This document shows, in pieces, positions 26,201 to 38,100 of a stretch of DNA of 64,000 bases (position 1 is the first letter of the stretch; each line of letters opens with the position of its first letter). The notes under the pieces are model-generated. The model was not told where the DNA came from and did no database searches. It saw nothing but the letters and a program-made list of their open reading frames with translations. The position numbers and the translations under genes are program-made. Source of the stretch: Paulownia fortunei (lineage: Eukaryota; Streptophyta; Magnoliopsida; Lamiales; Paulowniaceae); the NCBI GenBank assembly GCA_019321725.1, contig CM033115.1:15386673-15450672 (forward strand), given 5' to 3'.

Positions 26201-26513
26201 ACAACTGATGTTTGTGATAAACAAGCTCATGTGGTTGGCTTGTCTCTTCATTTCAATTGCTTTTATCTCACTCACCTATATTGTGGTTGGATCTCATGAA
26301 CAGTGGCTTGCTATATATGCTACTGTAATTGGTGGTACAATAATGATGACTACAATTGGCTCCATGTGCTATTGTGTAGTTCGACATAGGCTGGAAGACT
26401 CGAGGATGAGGAACATAAGGAAAGCTGGGACCCTTTCACGTTCCTTTTCTCTGTCTATGGCATCGGACCCAGAGATGTACAGTGAAAGATATAAGCGGAT
26501 GTATGCTGTCTAG
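20239..26513 (+). CDS. Ankyrin-repeat membrane protein with PGG domain (ITN1/At5g02620-like)
   Basis: Member of the plant ankyrin-transmembrane family that includes ITN1, which is linked to salt and ABA responses at the plasma membrane. Exons: 20239-20698, 23990-24399, 25653-26513 (phases 1, 0); 576 residues, close to family length. Residues 1-50 are five tandem MEKQxSFR-type repeats rich in Ser and basic residues. About eight ankyrin repeats follow (about 63-340), marked by TPLH/TALH-type cores such as SPLHLAARAGN, TALHTAAAQGH and TALHMAVKGQN. A basic linker (KQTVSDIKHDVQSQL) leads to the PGG domain near 388-425 (NSATVVAVLIATVAFAA...FTVPGQY), then three more hydrophobic helices to about 533, so four membrane segments. 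The tail is short, basic and Ser-rich. Intron 1 is unusually long (3.3 kb). The start is chosen because the MEKQ repeats begin there. Confidence 0.93.
21095..21265. repeat. Possible LTR remnant in intron 1 of ankyrin gene
   Basis: A block around CCGGGGGATGTAGGCC ... GAGCTAAACCACATAAGTTG ... GTGTTCTTATTTTGTG resembles the downstream half of many plant copia LTRs (a 'GTAGGC ... GAACCACGTAAA ... TTGTGT' pattern). No partner LTR, primer site or coding remnant is nearby, so it would be a solo or truncated LTR. Recognition is from memory of the pattern only. Confidence 0.35.
21490..21597. repeat. 40-bp near-perfect inverted repeat (hairpin) in intron 1
   Basis: The left arm 21490-21529 and right arm 21558-21597 are reverse complements at 36 of 40 positions by eye, separated by a 28 nt loop; one of the four mismatches would be a G-U pair in RNA. 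The innermost 19 bp are perfectly paired (AGGAAGCATAAAATAAT and flanking bases). It could be a MITE or a microRNA/siRNA-type foldback transcribed with the host intron. Confidence 0.75.
24561..24980. repeat. MITE-like repeat in intron 2 of ankyrin gene
   Basis: Second copy of the repeat seen at 3799-4211: same order of shared blocks, similar length (about 420 bp), ends GTTTG on the left and CCAAACAAAGC on the right. Non-coding. Confidence 0.5.
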
Positions 26514-26964
26514 GATATACTTGTACTTAAGAAAAGCCTTTGGACTGAAGAATGTGCTACTGGACTTGATGCAGTAATTACTAGAGTCTGCCGAGCCACC
26601 TGATGTTGGGTTCTTCAAACTTTTCCATTGTTACTACCAAGTTATAAACTTGGTGGAGCAGCTCAGATAGAACAGAGATCTTCATTGTCCCGTGCATTGA
26701 AGCAATTCTGTGGTTATTACTTCCACACTATCTATATATGAGGGTAAGGTATATTGAGAAGTCCAGATAAGGAACTATAAACTTACCGGGATGTGTTGAT
26801 AGGTAAAATTTGTAACTGATGTTGCCTATATTTGATATAACACATCACTTGAAATAAGTGTGCCAATTTTGAAATCCTCATCTTCCTCATCTCATTGATA
26901 TATTTTCATTATATGGAGATAATTGGGATATATACTTTGTAATGGAATAGTACTAGCAGTAAAG
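26514..26964. other. 3' region of ankyrin gene
   Basis: Non-coding stretch after the ankyrin stop codon that presumably contains its 3' UTR. It shows no canonical AATAAA that I would rely on. Confidence 0.4.
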
Positions 26965-27400
26965 GTTAATGTGGAAGTGTTTAGAATCAAATTCTTGGTG
27001 AAGTGGTTTGAGGTTTATCTCCAGAATCTCACTTAAGTGTTGGTGCTTCCTATTCAGCAGAAGCCAAATTCTTCAAAATTGTTGCTTGTGAAGAACGTGA
27101 GAAATTACTGTAGTTAAGGCGCCTAAAGAAAGAAATAAGTTCTTGATGTGGGGCACAAGCTATTGCAGAACTCAAACCTAATTCTCCTGCAGTTCCAGCC
27201 ATCGGCAGGGAATTGTAGCCATACACTTGCATAATTTCATTACCGTGCTTGATATGGTACAAAACAATTTCCAATTGAAGAAGTGAAAAAAATTGCCTAT
27301 TCATAACTATGTACTTTGTGAAAATTATCTTTCAACCTTACAATCGAAGGGTGGACCAACAGAGAAGGAAAAAAACAAGAACCTGATCTAAAAGTTACAA
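26965..27400. repeat. Left copy of ~0.4 kb host duplication flanking the copia element
   Basis: This segment recurs in the same orientation at 31580-31984, immediately beyond the other LTR of the copia element. By eye the copies differ by about five substitutions plus one net ~31 nt gap (the right copy lacks a block around 27198-27232). It is not part of the element itself: the order is copy-LTR-internal-LTR-copy. The - strand carries an 84-codon open frame (27050-27304) that I do not recognise. Confidence 0.85.
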
Positions 27401-27419
27401 AGATAATTGTGGAAAAACA

Positions 27420-27633
27420 GAGAAGACAAATGAAGATAAAATCATTTCTATTGTTTATAATTCTGTACAAGGATCACTCATATACAATCAACCCTAACTA
27501 CAAATAAGAAAACTATTCAATCAAATCAAATCAATCAAATCAATCAAATTTCTAATTAAGGAAGGTCAATCAAATCCTCTAATTGAGAAATCACACTCTA
27601 ATTATAGGTAATTATACCTCATACTTTCCTACA
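27420..27633 (-). repeat. 3' LTR of copia element
   Basis: On the - strand it begins TGTAGGAAAG directly after the polypurine tract. It matches the LTR at 31377-31579 at roughly 94% by eye (about 12 substitutions) and carries an extra ~16 bp CAAAT-type repeat near 27537-27552. Its terminal bases at 27420 differ from the CA end seen in the other LTR. Confidence 0.88.
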
Positions 27634-27640
27634 CTCCCCC

Positions 27641-29125
27641 TCAAGCTGGTGAATAGATATTTTCCATTTCCAGCTTGGAAACCTTCGTTTGAAATGCCGT
27701 ACTACCTTTGGTCAGTACATCTGCAAGTTGGTAGTGAGTAGGCATATAAGGGATACAGATCAATCCACTTTCTAATTTCTCCTTAATGAAATGTCTGTCA
27801 ATTTCTATATGTTTTGTTCGGTCATGTTGTACTGGATTATGTGCAATGTTGATTGCAGACTTGTTGTCACAGTAAAGTCTCATAGGACCATCCCACCTGA
27901 TGTTCAAATCTTCCAAAATGATCTTGAACCATAGTAACTCGCAAACCCCTTGGGCCATTGCTCGAAATTCTGCTTCAGCACTGGATCTTGACACCACATT
28001 TTGTTTTTTACTCCTCCATGTTACAAGATTCCAACCAAGGAAGGTACAATACCGGATTGTTGATCTTCTATCTACTATAGACCCAGCGTAGTCTGCATCG
28101 GTGTATGCTTCAAGTACTAGCCCTGTACTTCTTCGAAACAAGATACCCTTCCCTGGAGTTCCCTTAAGATATTGTAACACCCGGTTGACAGCTTGCAAAT
28201 GAACCTCCTTTGGATTATGCATAAACTGACTAATCACACTTACTGCATAAGCTATATCCGGTCTTGTGTGAGAGAGATAAATTAGTCTTCCTACAAGTCG
28301 TTGATACCTTCCTTTATCCACAGCAACATCTTCCTCAGCCTCTCCAAGTTTGTGGTTGAGATCTATCGGTGTGCTAATTGGCTTACATCCCAACTTTTCG
28401 GTTTCCTTGAAAAGATCTGTAACATACTTTTGTTGGGAGATGAAAATTTCCTTATTTGAATGCGCAACCTCAATTCCTAGGAAGTATTTCAACCTTCCTA
28501 ATTCCTTGATCTCAAATTCCTTTGCCAAATAATGCTTCAAAACCTGTCTTTCTTTTTTATCGTTCCCTGTTATGATGATATCATCAACGTATACCAAGAG
28601 AGCAGTTACTCTCCCTGAATTTGAATGTTTCACAAACAACGTATGATCCCCTTGACTTTGTCTGTATCCCATCTTTGTCATAACCTTTGCAAACCTTCCG
28701 AACCATGCCTTTGGAGATTGCTTAAGCCCATATAACGCCTTCTTTAGCTTGCACACATGATTAGCAGCTATGTTCCTTCCAAATCTCGGTGGAATCTCCA
28801 TATAAATTTCCTTTTCAAGATCTCCATGCAAAAATGCATTTTTTACATCAAATTGCTGCAAATCCCAATTATAATTAGCAGCTAAGGATAATAGAATTCT
28901 GACGATATTCATCTTGGCAACTGGAGCAAACGTCTCTTGATAATCCACTCCATATGTCTGAGTATATCCTTTAGCTACCAATCTCGCCTTATACCTCTCT
29001 AGTGACCCATCTGCTTTATATTTCACTATGTACACCCACCTACATCCCACTGGTCTTTTTCCTGCAGGTAATGGCACCAACTCCCAAGTTTTGTTCTTTT
29101 CTAATGCCTGCATCTCAACATTCAT
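27641..29125 (-). pseudogene. Copia reverse transcriptase and RNase H
   Basis: Intact 494-codon stretch with the copia RT motifs: KARLVAKGYTQ, VDYQETFAPVAK, DVKNAFLHGDLEKEIYME, LKKALYGLKQSPKAW and the catalytic YVDDIIITG, then the RNase H part (EAYTDADYAGS, SSAEAEFRAMAQG, DNKSAI, HIEIDRHFIKEK). It ends just before the LTR. It is part of a polyprotein that is broken upstream by a TAG where the frame continues into the preceding region, so it is annotated as a pseudogene fragment. Confidence 0.92.
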
Positions 29126-29999
29126 AGCTTGTTTCTAGTTTTCATTAGATAAAGCCTCGAATAAACTGTTAGGTATGTGAATACTATTCAAATTTGTAAG
29201 AAAACTTCTGAGTTGGTGAAATTTTTTCAAATGACACAACATGTGAAAGTGGATACAAAGGATACTTGGTACACTCCCTAGTTCCCTTCCTAATAGCAAT
29301 AGGAACATTTAGATCTGAGTTACTATTTGAATGATAGTTTAATTTAGTTTGTAAAGGAGAGCTAGAAGATATTACCTCATTTCCAGGGTCCGGGTTAGAT
29401 CCTCAAACTGGTGCAAGTTCCGGGATTGAAGCTTTCTTTTTCGAGTACACTTCAGCAAATGGGGACAGTTGTGTAGGCATGGTTTTAATAGTATGCAAGG
29501 GTTCATCAGGCTCAATAAGAAACTTAGGTATAGAATCATCAAACTCAGTTGGAGTTGGAAGTGTTGGTGTTAACGAGGAAGGAGCAGAGAGCACGGGTGT
29601 TATTGAGGAAGGTAGATCGGAAAGAAAGGAGTCCTTATATTCCATAACTGTATTCTCCCCCTGAAGATAAGGAGTGGAAAAGTATGATTCTTTTTCGTGG
29701 AAAGTGACATCTACAGAAGTATAAAACTTCTTAGAAGGTGGATGGTAGCACTTATATCCCTTTTGAGTTGGAGAGTAGCCCACAAAAACACATCTAATTG
29801 CCCTTGGATCTAATTTTCCCCTGTTTGAACTATGAACATGGACATAAGACACACACCCAAAAATCTCAGGAATGAGATGGTTTGAAGTACGTAGGTTAGG
29901 GTAGAATTTGGAAAGTATTTCCATAGGACTCTTGAAATTTAAGACTCTAGATGGTAACCTATTTATAAGGTATGCGGCTGTTAACACTGCTTCCCCCAA
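29126..29999 (-). pseudogene. Copia integrase C-terminal region and linker
   Basis: Open from 29999 to a stop at 29403: contains the integrase tail (AVLTAAYLINRLPS, FGCVSYVHV, RCVFVGYSPTQKGYKCY) typical of copia elements, then a Ser/Pro-rich linker. Between 29402 and 29126 the reading frame changes near an A run around 29225, and a TAG stop precedes the RT frame. Confidence 0.8.
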
Positions 30000-30117
30000 T
30001 AAGATTTAGGCATTTTGTTTTGAAACAGAAATGCTCGGGTTGTATCAAGAAGATGACCATTTTTTCTTTCAGCAATTCCATTTTGTTGTGGAGTGCTTAT
30101 ACATGATGACTCATGAA

Positions 30118-31224
30118 TTATGACTTCTTTTTGAAGTATGGATTTAAAACCTGATTGAAGTACTCCCTACCATTGTCTGATCTAAATCGTTTGATTTTGA
30201 CACCAAACTGATTTTGAACCATGATATGGAAATTTGGGAGGACAAAACTCACATCAGATTTGTTTTTAAGCAGAAAAATCCAAGAGACTCTAGTGCAATC
30301 ATCAATGAAGGACACAAACCAACGTGCTCCAGAAATGTTTGGAATAGGAGAAGGACCCCAAATGTCACTATGGATTAAGGAAAAATGAACTAAACTTCTT
30401 TTGTTGCTAATTGAAAATGGTACTCGTTTGTGCTTTGCAAGTTCACATACCTCACAATGAAAATTTTTGACATTTAACCCCTTACTTAAAGAAGGAAACT
30501 GAATGTTGAGAGTTCTGAATGATGGATGTCCAAGTCTACGATGATAAAGCCAATTTTTTTCTTTATTGGATAAAGAATGCTCAGAAAAAAATGACAAAGG
30601 TGACCTGCTCATTTTTACACTTGAATTGCTTGGTGTCTCGAGATAATAAAGCCCGTTCAGTTCCTTAGCACGTCCGATCGTCTTCCCCGAATCCTGGTCC
30701 TGAAATACGTAGTAAGTGGGGTGGAAAATGACATTACAACACAAATTTTGAGTAAGTTTTTGTATAGAAACAAGACTAGTGGACAACTTTGGAACATGAA
30801 AAACGTTTTTCAATATAAGTGTAGGACTAATTGGAACATCTCCTATTCCTGCAACAGTGGTTAGTGAACCATCGGCAGTGGTAATCTTTCTATTACTTGG
30901 ACAAGGGTTATAAGTGCTAAATTTCTGTGATGAATGAGTCATGTGATCTGTAGCACCTGAATCCATGATCCAAGAATTAGCAAAAGTTTCATCCGAGACA
31001 TTTAATCCAATGAAAACGGGAAAATCACCTGAACGTGCAAATGAAGAAATACCTGAAGGTTTCTCAAAAGTCAGTAACAAGTTCCTTAACCTATCAATCT
31101 CCTGTTTGTTGATTTCTATGTGCTTTTGAGTCCTTTCTTCTGTTATCTTAGACATGGTGGTAGAAAACAGAAAAGAGTTGTGAGTCTTGATTTGGCAATT
31201 AAGGCCTCCAATAATTAGCAACAA
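30118..31224 (-). pseudogene. Copia protease and integrase core
   Basis: Contains the aspartic protease motif WIMDSGATDHM, the GAG pre-integrase motif (YHRRLGHPSFRTL ... CEVCELAKHKRVPF) and the integrase core (LIHSDIWGPSP, FVSFIDDCTRVSWIFLL, RSDNGREYFN). The frame breaks near 30125 in an A-rich run. The gag capsid and zinc knuckle that should precede the protease are absent; only about 80 codons of unclear origin stand before it. Confidence 0.88.
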
Positions 31225-31363
31225 CGAAGGCTACTGGAGAGAATATGAAATGGATATGGGCAATAAAGGCCCTCTGGTGAGGCTTGACAATGAAGGCCAA
31301 GAGAGAAACGGCAATGAAAGCTGAAAAAATATAATTCCCTATTTATGGGTTTATGAACCTAAA

Positions 31364-31375
31364 GCTCTGACACCA
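31364..31375 (-). other. Primer-binding site of copia element
   Basis: On the - strand TGGTGTCAGAGC follows the LTR end (...CTCACA). The initiator tRNA-Met site of plant copia elements is TGGTATCAGAGC, so one base differs. Confidence 0.75.
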
Positions 31376-31376
31376 T

Positions 31377-31579
31377 GTGAGAAGACAAATGAAAATAAAA
31401 TCATTTCTATTGTTTATAATTCTGTACAAGAGTCACTTATATACAATCAACCCTAACTACAAATAAGGAAACTATTCAATCAAATCAAATCAATCTTCTA
31501 ATTAAGGAAGGTCAATCAAATCCTCTAATTAAAAAACCACACCCTAATCATAGGTAATTATAGCTCATGCTTTCCTACA
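31377..31579 (-). repeat. 5' LTR of copia element
   Basis: Starts TGTAGGAAAG and ends CACA on the - strand (TG...CA). The right copy of the duplicated host segment begins at the next base (31580). Confidence 0.88.
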
Positions 31580-31984
31580 GTTAACGTGGAAGTGTTTAGA
31601 ATCAAATTCTTGGTGAAGTGGTTTGAGGTTTATCTCCAGAATCTCACTTGAGTGTTGGTGCTTCCTATTCAGCAGAAGCCAAATTCTTCAAAATTGTTGC
31701 TTGTGAAGAACGTGAGAAATTACTGTAGTTACGGCGCCTAAAGAAAGAAATAAGTTCTTGATGTGGGGCACAAGCTATTGCAGAACTCAAACCTAATTCT
31801 CCTGCAGTTCCACGGTAATTTCATTACCGTGCTTGATATGGTACAAAACAATTTCCAATTGAAGAAGTGAAAAAAATTGCCTATTCATAACTATGTACTT
31901 TGTGAAAATTATCTTTCAACCTTACAATCGAAGGGTGGACCAACAGAGAAGGAAAAAAACAAGAACTTGATCTAAATGTTACAA
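31580..31984. repeat. Right copy of ~0.4 kb host duplication flanking the copia element
   Basis: Same orientation as 26965-27400, about 98-99% identical by eye outside one net ~31 nt deletion. It abuts the LTR exactly and runs toward the 3' end of the 5-phosphatase gene, so it may be part of that gene's 3' untranslated region. Confidence 0.85.
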
Positions 31985-32158
31985 CGACAACTTTAGACCT
32001 TTATGTACCAAGATATGAGGTAGGAATCAAGGTTTGTGATGCCAATATGGTCCACAAGAATTTACATGAAGATGGAATGTACTGTAGTCAGCCTGAGGAA
32101 ACTGAAAGCTCCCGATGGACGTCTAGAATTCCATGAGTATTTGCATAAATATTCTGTG

Positions 32159-35100
32159 CTATGTCAGTGTAGACCTTTGGTGGGAACTTCCTCCATGTTT
32201 TCTGGAAGCATTACCTTTTGGATCTAGACAAACTGGATTTCCAGAGAAGCAATGTCGAACATGTATTCGATGAGTTTTTGTCTCGGTTGAGCAACTTCCT
32301 CTTACATTCACCAACAAAATCACTTCCTTATCTCTAGTGTCTTCAGACCACCAGCTTTGTGGAATCCCATCAACGAATTCCTCCAACATGTGGAACTCTT
32401 CATGATGTACCGATATCTCTGCAACTTGATCAGGATTAATCATGCCAGCTGCAGGAGTGACCTAAACCACAATTCGGTGTATTACATTTCCTTTTCATGA
32501 AGAGACATAATTTACTAGCATCTCAACTATAGACTGCTTAAATTCAAAAGTCTTTAAAAGGAGAAATAGTATTCAATATTAAGAAGTACGGAGAAACTTT
32601 AACCCGATATGGCCTAAAGATACTGGTGTTGTATGATGAACCAAAAAAGAAATAATGCACTAAAAAAGAAAGACGAAAAGGGATGAAAAAAATGCAAATG
32701 TTTTCATGTTTACTATATTAATGCAGTGATACTGGTCAATTTTGATTGTAGTGCAAAAAGTACAACTAAATTTTGGAATGGAGAACTAAAAATACCTCAA
32801 GCCATCGTGGGAAACCAAGTGAACCTCTTGGGCGGTAGTCGGATGCTACTTCACCCTCATTGATGGTGGATTGACCTTCACAAATAATTTGGAAAAAGAC
32901 CATGTCTTCCCCACTTCGATTTGTGATTTTCAAATTGAATGTGTCTTGGTTCTGGAGCAATATTCTGTTTGTAGTGACAGTTGTTTCTGGAACAAAACGT
33001 AGTGCTTCTAGGTTTGATCTAATATTATCATTGGACTGAAGAAGTTTTCCCAACTCCTGCCTCCTTACTGATCTATCAACATGAGCAATGTCCACATTGA
33101 ACTTGCACCGTATGGGTTTATGATCACTTTCAGTCACATCCATACGAGCTTCATATCTTCGATACAAATAAAAGAAGAGTATAACTGTAAATATTAAATA
33201 AAAAAATAATGTAAAGGGACTACGGGGAAAAAATTAAGACCCGGGAGACCTACAGTAATATGGAAGCAACCACAGGGCACTCTAAACTACATTCTTCCGT
33301 GGGAGTTGCCCTATTATCTCGATATAGAATTCTATCACACCAAGCTGGGATTCGTTTCTTCTCACCCGAATCATAACCTAACATAAAAAAGGATTTTATT
33401 CATGAATGCTTTGAATCAAGTCCTTGAGTAAGCATGCAAAATAAACAGAAGTCTGACATAAAAAATGGTCATATGATAAACCCTAATGGATTTCTACTCA
33501 ATCATTTTGAAATGGAACTAACCAAAGAGTTAAAGTAGATATGACAAGATATTACCTCCTAATCCTGGTTTTCCCCTTTCGAACTTGTAAGTGGGAGGAA
33601 ATCTGATGAGCGCCTCTCGCATTCCTTGGAAAACTTTACCAGATTTCATTTCTGCTCTCAGCTGATCTTTCTCTCGAAGCCAATCAAAGCTTCTTTGAGA
33701 AACAAAGTCTCTTGCTTCATCATATGATATACCAAATAGACGATAATTAAAATCACCACAGAAGATGACCATATCAGCTTCAGCAAGATCAGGCTTTCCC
33801 TCATCAGGGTTAACTGTTGTAGCCTTTTATAGTTAAATGATAACTGTTAGGGCCAGAACTGAGAAAGGAAAAAAATGACATAATCGTTTCGGAATTACAA
33901 TACACATACATTTGCGCCACGAAGCATCTGAGCTGCTGATGAAACACCAGCTGCAATAGAGAGGATCCAAGGCAAGCCACAAGAATAAAGCAGCCAAAAT
34001 AAATATGTGGAGAAGACAAGAGAGCAAGACAAATACAGGTATCGCAGCATACCAGCAGCATTATTAAGGATGTTAGATGATCGGGTGAAAGTCATTGTTC
34101 GGTATATATGATCAAAATCAGCATTCCGCCGATTAACTGCTTCCAAATGTGCTGCCAAATGACAGTTTGTAAAACACATTATCCGATCAAATACTCTCAA
34201 TCTCAAACCTACACCTCCCTGCAAGTGAAATTGAGCCAGTAAATCATAATCACATTGAAGAGGCTACAACTGATTAAGCATGAAGCTGATTTGGAAAAGG
34301 TCATCAGATTTAGTTATAGATCCACTCCAGTTTGTTATATGCATATAAGCAAGAGAAACCAACTAAACTTCACTTGTGAAAAGCACAAAACCTGGTTACC
34401 TTATTACCAATTGCACGACCTAAACCACATGCGACTGCTGCAACATCCAGGTCCCCAACATGTGTCCTAAGAGTCTTTCTCACCCTGAAAAGAATGATTG
34501 GCAACCGAGTTTAAGAATTAAACAATGTAACTAATAGAACCATTGAAATAATATTATTGTCAGAAGTTGCAAAATGAGATTTGCCTTAGGCTTGGCAAGT
34601 TTTTGTCATACTCTAGTGATGTGAAGACTCAATAGAAGCAGATTAAAATGTGAAACCATACCAGATTGCTATCATTAAGCCAGCCAGTTGTCGAGACCCC
34701 ACACGTTCAAAAGTAGATCCATCATCCAAAGCCTTACCAATGTGATCTTGCCACCATTGTCCGATAGCACTTCCTTCTAGCCCTACCTAAAATGGACGAT
34801 AGCACTCAGAATATATAAAAAATGAAAACTTTAAGGACAGGAAAGATACAAGAAGCAAATAGATTTCATTTATCCCAGATCTTTGTAATAGAACATTCTG
34901 GAGGCACATTAAGAAAATTTAAACAGATATGGAACTGTAATAGTATATAAATTCGATTGTTTTATCAAAGTTTTTGCCAGAGATTATAAATTTTGCAACT
35001 CCAAAATATGGTCCTAATTTATCCATGAAAAGATACTGCATTTTCAATGCTATGTTCTTACAACAACTTGTTATTGGAAATAGAAAAATATTTTATCACT

Positions 35101-38100
35101 ACATGTATGATCTCCTTTTATGGAGAAAATGACAATAACGTCAATAAACTTATAGTGCTGGCTTACAGTTTCTTTTGCAGCTGACATTGCAAGAAAACCG
35201 GCACCCATTTCCACTTCTTGTAGCCCGATAACTACAATACCGACATCTGATACCGCAGAACCTAGCCATGACATAAGAGCATCATGAGAGGCTCTTCCTT
35301 GACCAACATTCCATGTTCCAACTAAAATTTTGACATTCTCTAGCCTGGTATACATGATTTCTTTCTCAGCTAATTCTGACCGTACTATGCTATCAATAGG
35401 TGCTGGTGAGGAAATGTTCCATCCACGTATACCGCCATGAGTTGCCAAGCTAAAAACAGAACCATTGCCAACCACTAATTTTATAACTGGTCCATTATGG
35501 GCAACCCAACCGGCAATTAGATTTCCTTCAAGGTCCAGAAGTTGGACCATGCCACTTACATAACCAACCCATATTCTTGACCCATAAGAGCAAAAGCAAA
35601 GAACCCCACAAGGATGGTGAGTGAAGTCTTGCAAACGATTGCCATTTCCGTCCCACTGGATTAACAAACCATTGGAAGATCCAGTCCAAATCATTCCATC
35701 GGCTGCAAGCACTATAACTTCTGTTCTTTTACTATCTTCGGCAAACGCCCCAGTCCCCTTTGTTGCTACTCTGCGAACAGCATCTGCGGCACCCATTATA
35801 GCATTACGAGACCGCTGCAAAAAGCCTTGGGATTTCTCCTTTTTAGACTTGGAGACAAACTTAACATTCATCTCATCTTCAACTACTTGGTCTTGGGCTG
35901 ATGATATGTCAACACGATTCTCAATCTGACCCTCTATACTAAATACTTTTAGAAGTTCTCTTGTACGAGCATCCCTGTTGTACCAACCATTATTACCAAA
36001 TGACCAATAGAGAATAACATTTCCTCATATTACAATAGGAATAGTAAATGTTCCCTTGCCTTTCAATATGGTATCTTTAGAGCAACAAGTGTAACAGGAT
36101 TATTTTAAGAAATTATTCATGATAAATTGAAGTGAATTAGTTCACAATCAAACAATGAAAAATAGTCAAATATATCATGGTGGAGAGAATACGTGAATGA
36201 CAAAGGTACCAGAGTGAGAAGGATAGAGACCCAACAGCCCAGACTCTGGCTCGGGCATTATCTGATAGCAAGCACTTCACATCTGAAGAAGAAATATTAC
36301 ATACACCATTAACTGTAACTTGGCTTTTGAGGTCAATGACTGATCTCTCCACCAACAAAGTAGCCATGTGTTTCTCCTCTGGTGATAGAGACAGAGATTT
36401 TTCCACAGCTTCCCATGGCCAGACCCTTATAACACCACCCTCAGATCCTGACCATATATCACCTAGATCCAAGCCATAAAGTTATTAAAAAAAAAAAACA
36501 GGTAAATGGTGTGATATTAAAGAGACTCTAGACCATAAAATATGATTCTTGTCCCTTAACAGAATAGCATGCAGTGAGTAAGCTCATTGACTATCGATTC
36601 AAGGTTAAGTAAACATAGTTTCGAAAAACTTACAAGCTATGGGTGAAGCAAGTGTTGAATACACGAGCATATTTATCAAACAAATTAAGGACACAACAAA
36701 AGGATTACCATAGCACAATGGTAAAAGAGTAAGATAATGGGCGCATATGCTAGGAGAATTATTGAATGTCAAGAATAACCTCCTATTTTAATTTTTAAAA
36801 GGAACAATTACATGAGGAAAGTATTTACCTCTTTATGCAAGTTTACTGTTAAAATCTACAAAGAAAAAATAACCTACAACAAGGAAAAGATATGCCTATA
36901 GATCATCATTACTTTACATAGTAAAGATAAAGCAAAAGCAAACACTCATCGTAATAAACAAAATTTGTTTATAGTGAAATTAAAAACTTTGAGCAAGATG
37001 AAAAGGATTTACCATAACAAGAGATCTCCATGGAAAGAACTGGACCTCGATGTGCCTGCCAAGAAAGACCTTCCTTGAAACCATTTTCATCAGAGAAATT
37101 CTGATCCATCTTCCAAGACCTAATTTTACCATCTTTGTGCCCACTCCAAACCAACTTACTCCCTTGGTCAACAATCAAGCTTAGCGTTGGTGATGTGCTC
37201 ATCGATTCATAAAATGGAGCAGCATCCTCATCGCCTCTCCGTGCCCTTCCCCCTATCCCAGTCCCTGGCTTATATGAATCTGAATAGTTCCATACTCTTA
37301 CACCTGATTCTTGCCCTGCCCACAATTGTGTATCCGTAGTGGCAATTGTCCTTAAAAACTTTCCAACCTGTACAAAATCACTAACTTCTCATGTGTTTCC
37401 TCAACCAAGCATGGTTAAGCAAAGTATGAAACACAAAATCGTGCAACCTATGCATTTTAAAATAACACGGATACAACTACTTCAAATCAAATCAATAAGA
37501 TACTTATTATTAATATAGAAATGAAAGAATTTTCACAGATCAAGAAAAATTAACATGACACACAAAATGAAGATCGATCTAAAACCATCCACGCATCCCC
37601 CCCTACCCCCCCCCCCCCCCAAAAAAAAAAAAAAAAAAAAGAAAAAGAAAAAGAAAAAAAAGAAAGAGATGAAAAGGAAGTAAATGAAAATTCTATGCAG
37701 CCATTTGCATATCCTTTACAAACAGAATACTACTATCCTCCTTTTCAATAATTTAGCGCAAGTAGAAACAGCATACTACTATCCTCCTTTTTCCTTAACA
37801 GAGACACAATCCATGAGTTCCTATCCCAAATTTCGATTTCTTCAGGGAAAAAATTGTCAAACCACATTTGATTGACAATTTTTCACCTTTCCTCCGGTTC
37901 AAATTTATTTCACAGAAAAAGAGATACGTTGCCTTCAGAGCCGAAGCCAAACACACACACACACACACACACAAAAGAATGCTCTCCTTGCAACCAATTC
38001 CACACAACACCAATTTCAACTCATAAAAACACAAAACTCTCAATAATTCCACACCTACACAATCTTTTAACTAGTAAAGCAGTATGAGCAACAACAATAT

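Larger units (their letters stand above)
27420..31579 (-). mobile_element. Degenerate Ty1/copia retrotransposon nearly lacking gag
   Basis: About 4.2 kb with ~0.2 kb LTRs (27420-27633 and 31377-31579), a tRNA-Met-type primer site next to the right LTR, and a polypurine tract (GAGGGGGAG on the - strand) next to the left LTR, so the element reads on the - strand. Protease, integrase, reverse transcriptase and RNase H remnants follow in copia order. Only about 150 bp separates the primer site from the protease frame, so gag is essentially missing. Frameshifts near 30125, 30000 and 29225 and a nonsense codon just upstream of 29125 show it is dead. Confidence 0.92.

Noticed and set aside
27050..27304. 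84-codon frame on the - strand within the duplicated segment
   Set aside because: I do not recognise it, and the second copy of the segment carries a net ~31-nt deletion that breaks the frame. More likely untranslated DNA.
36700..36790. GGATTACCATAGCACAATGGTAAAAGAG in a phosphatase intron, tRNA-like at first sight
   Set aside because: No T-loop box (GGTTCGAATCC-like), no acceptor stem pairing and no anticodon arm; not a tRNA.
37951..37973. (CA)n run as a possible regulatory feature
   Set aside because: Ordinary microsatellite in an intron; nothing beyond simple sequence supports a function.
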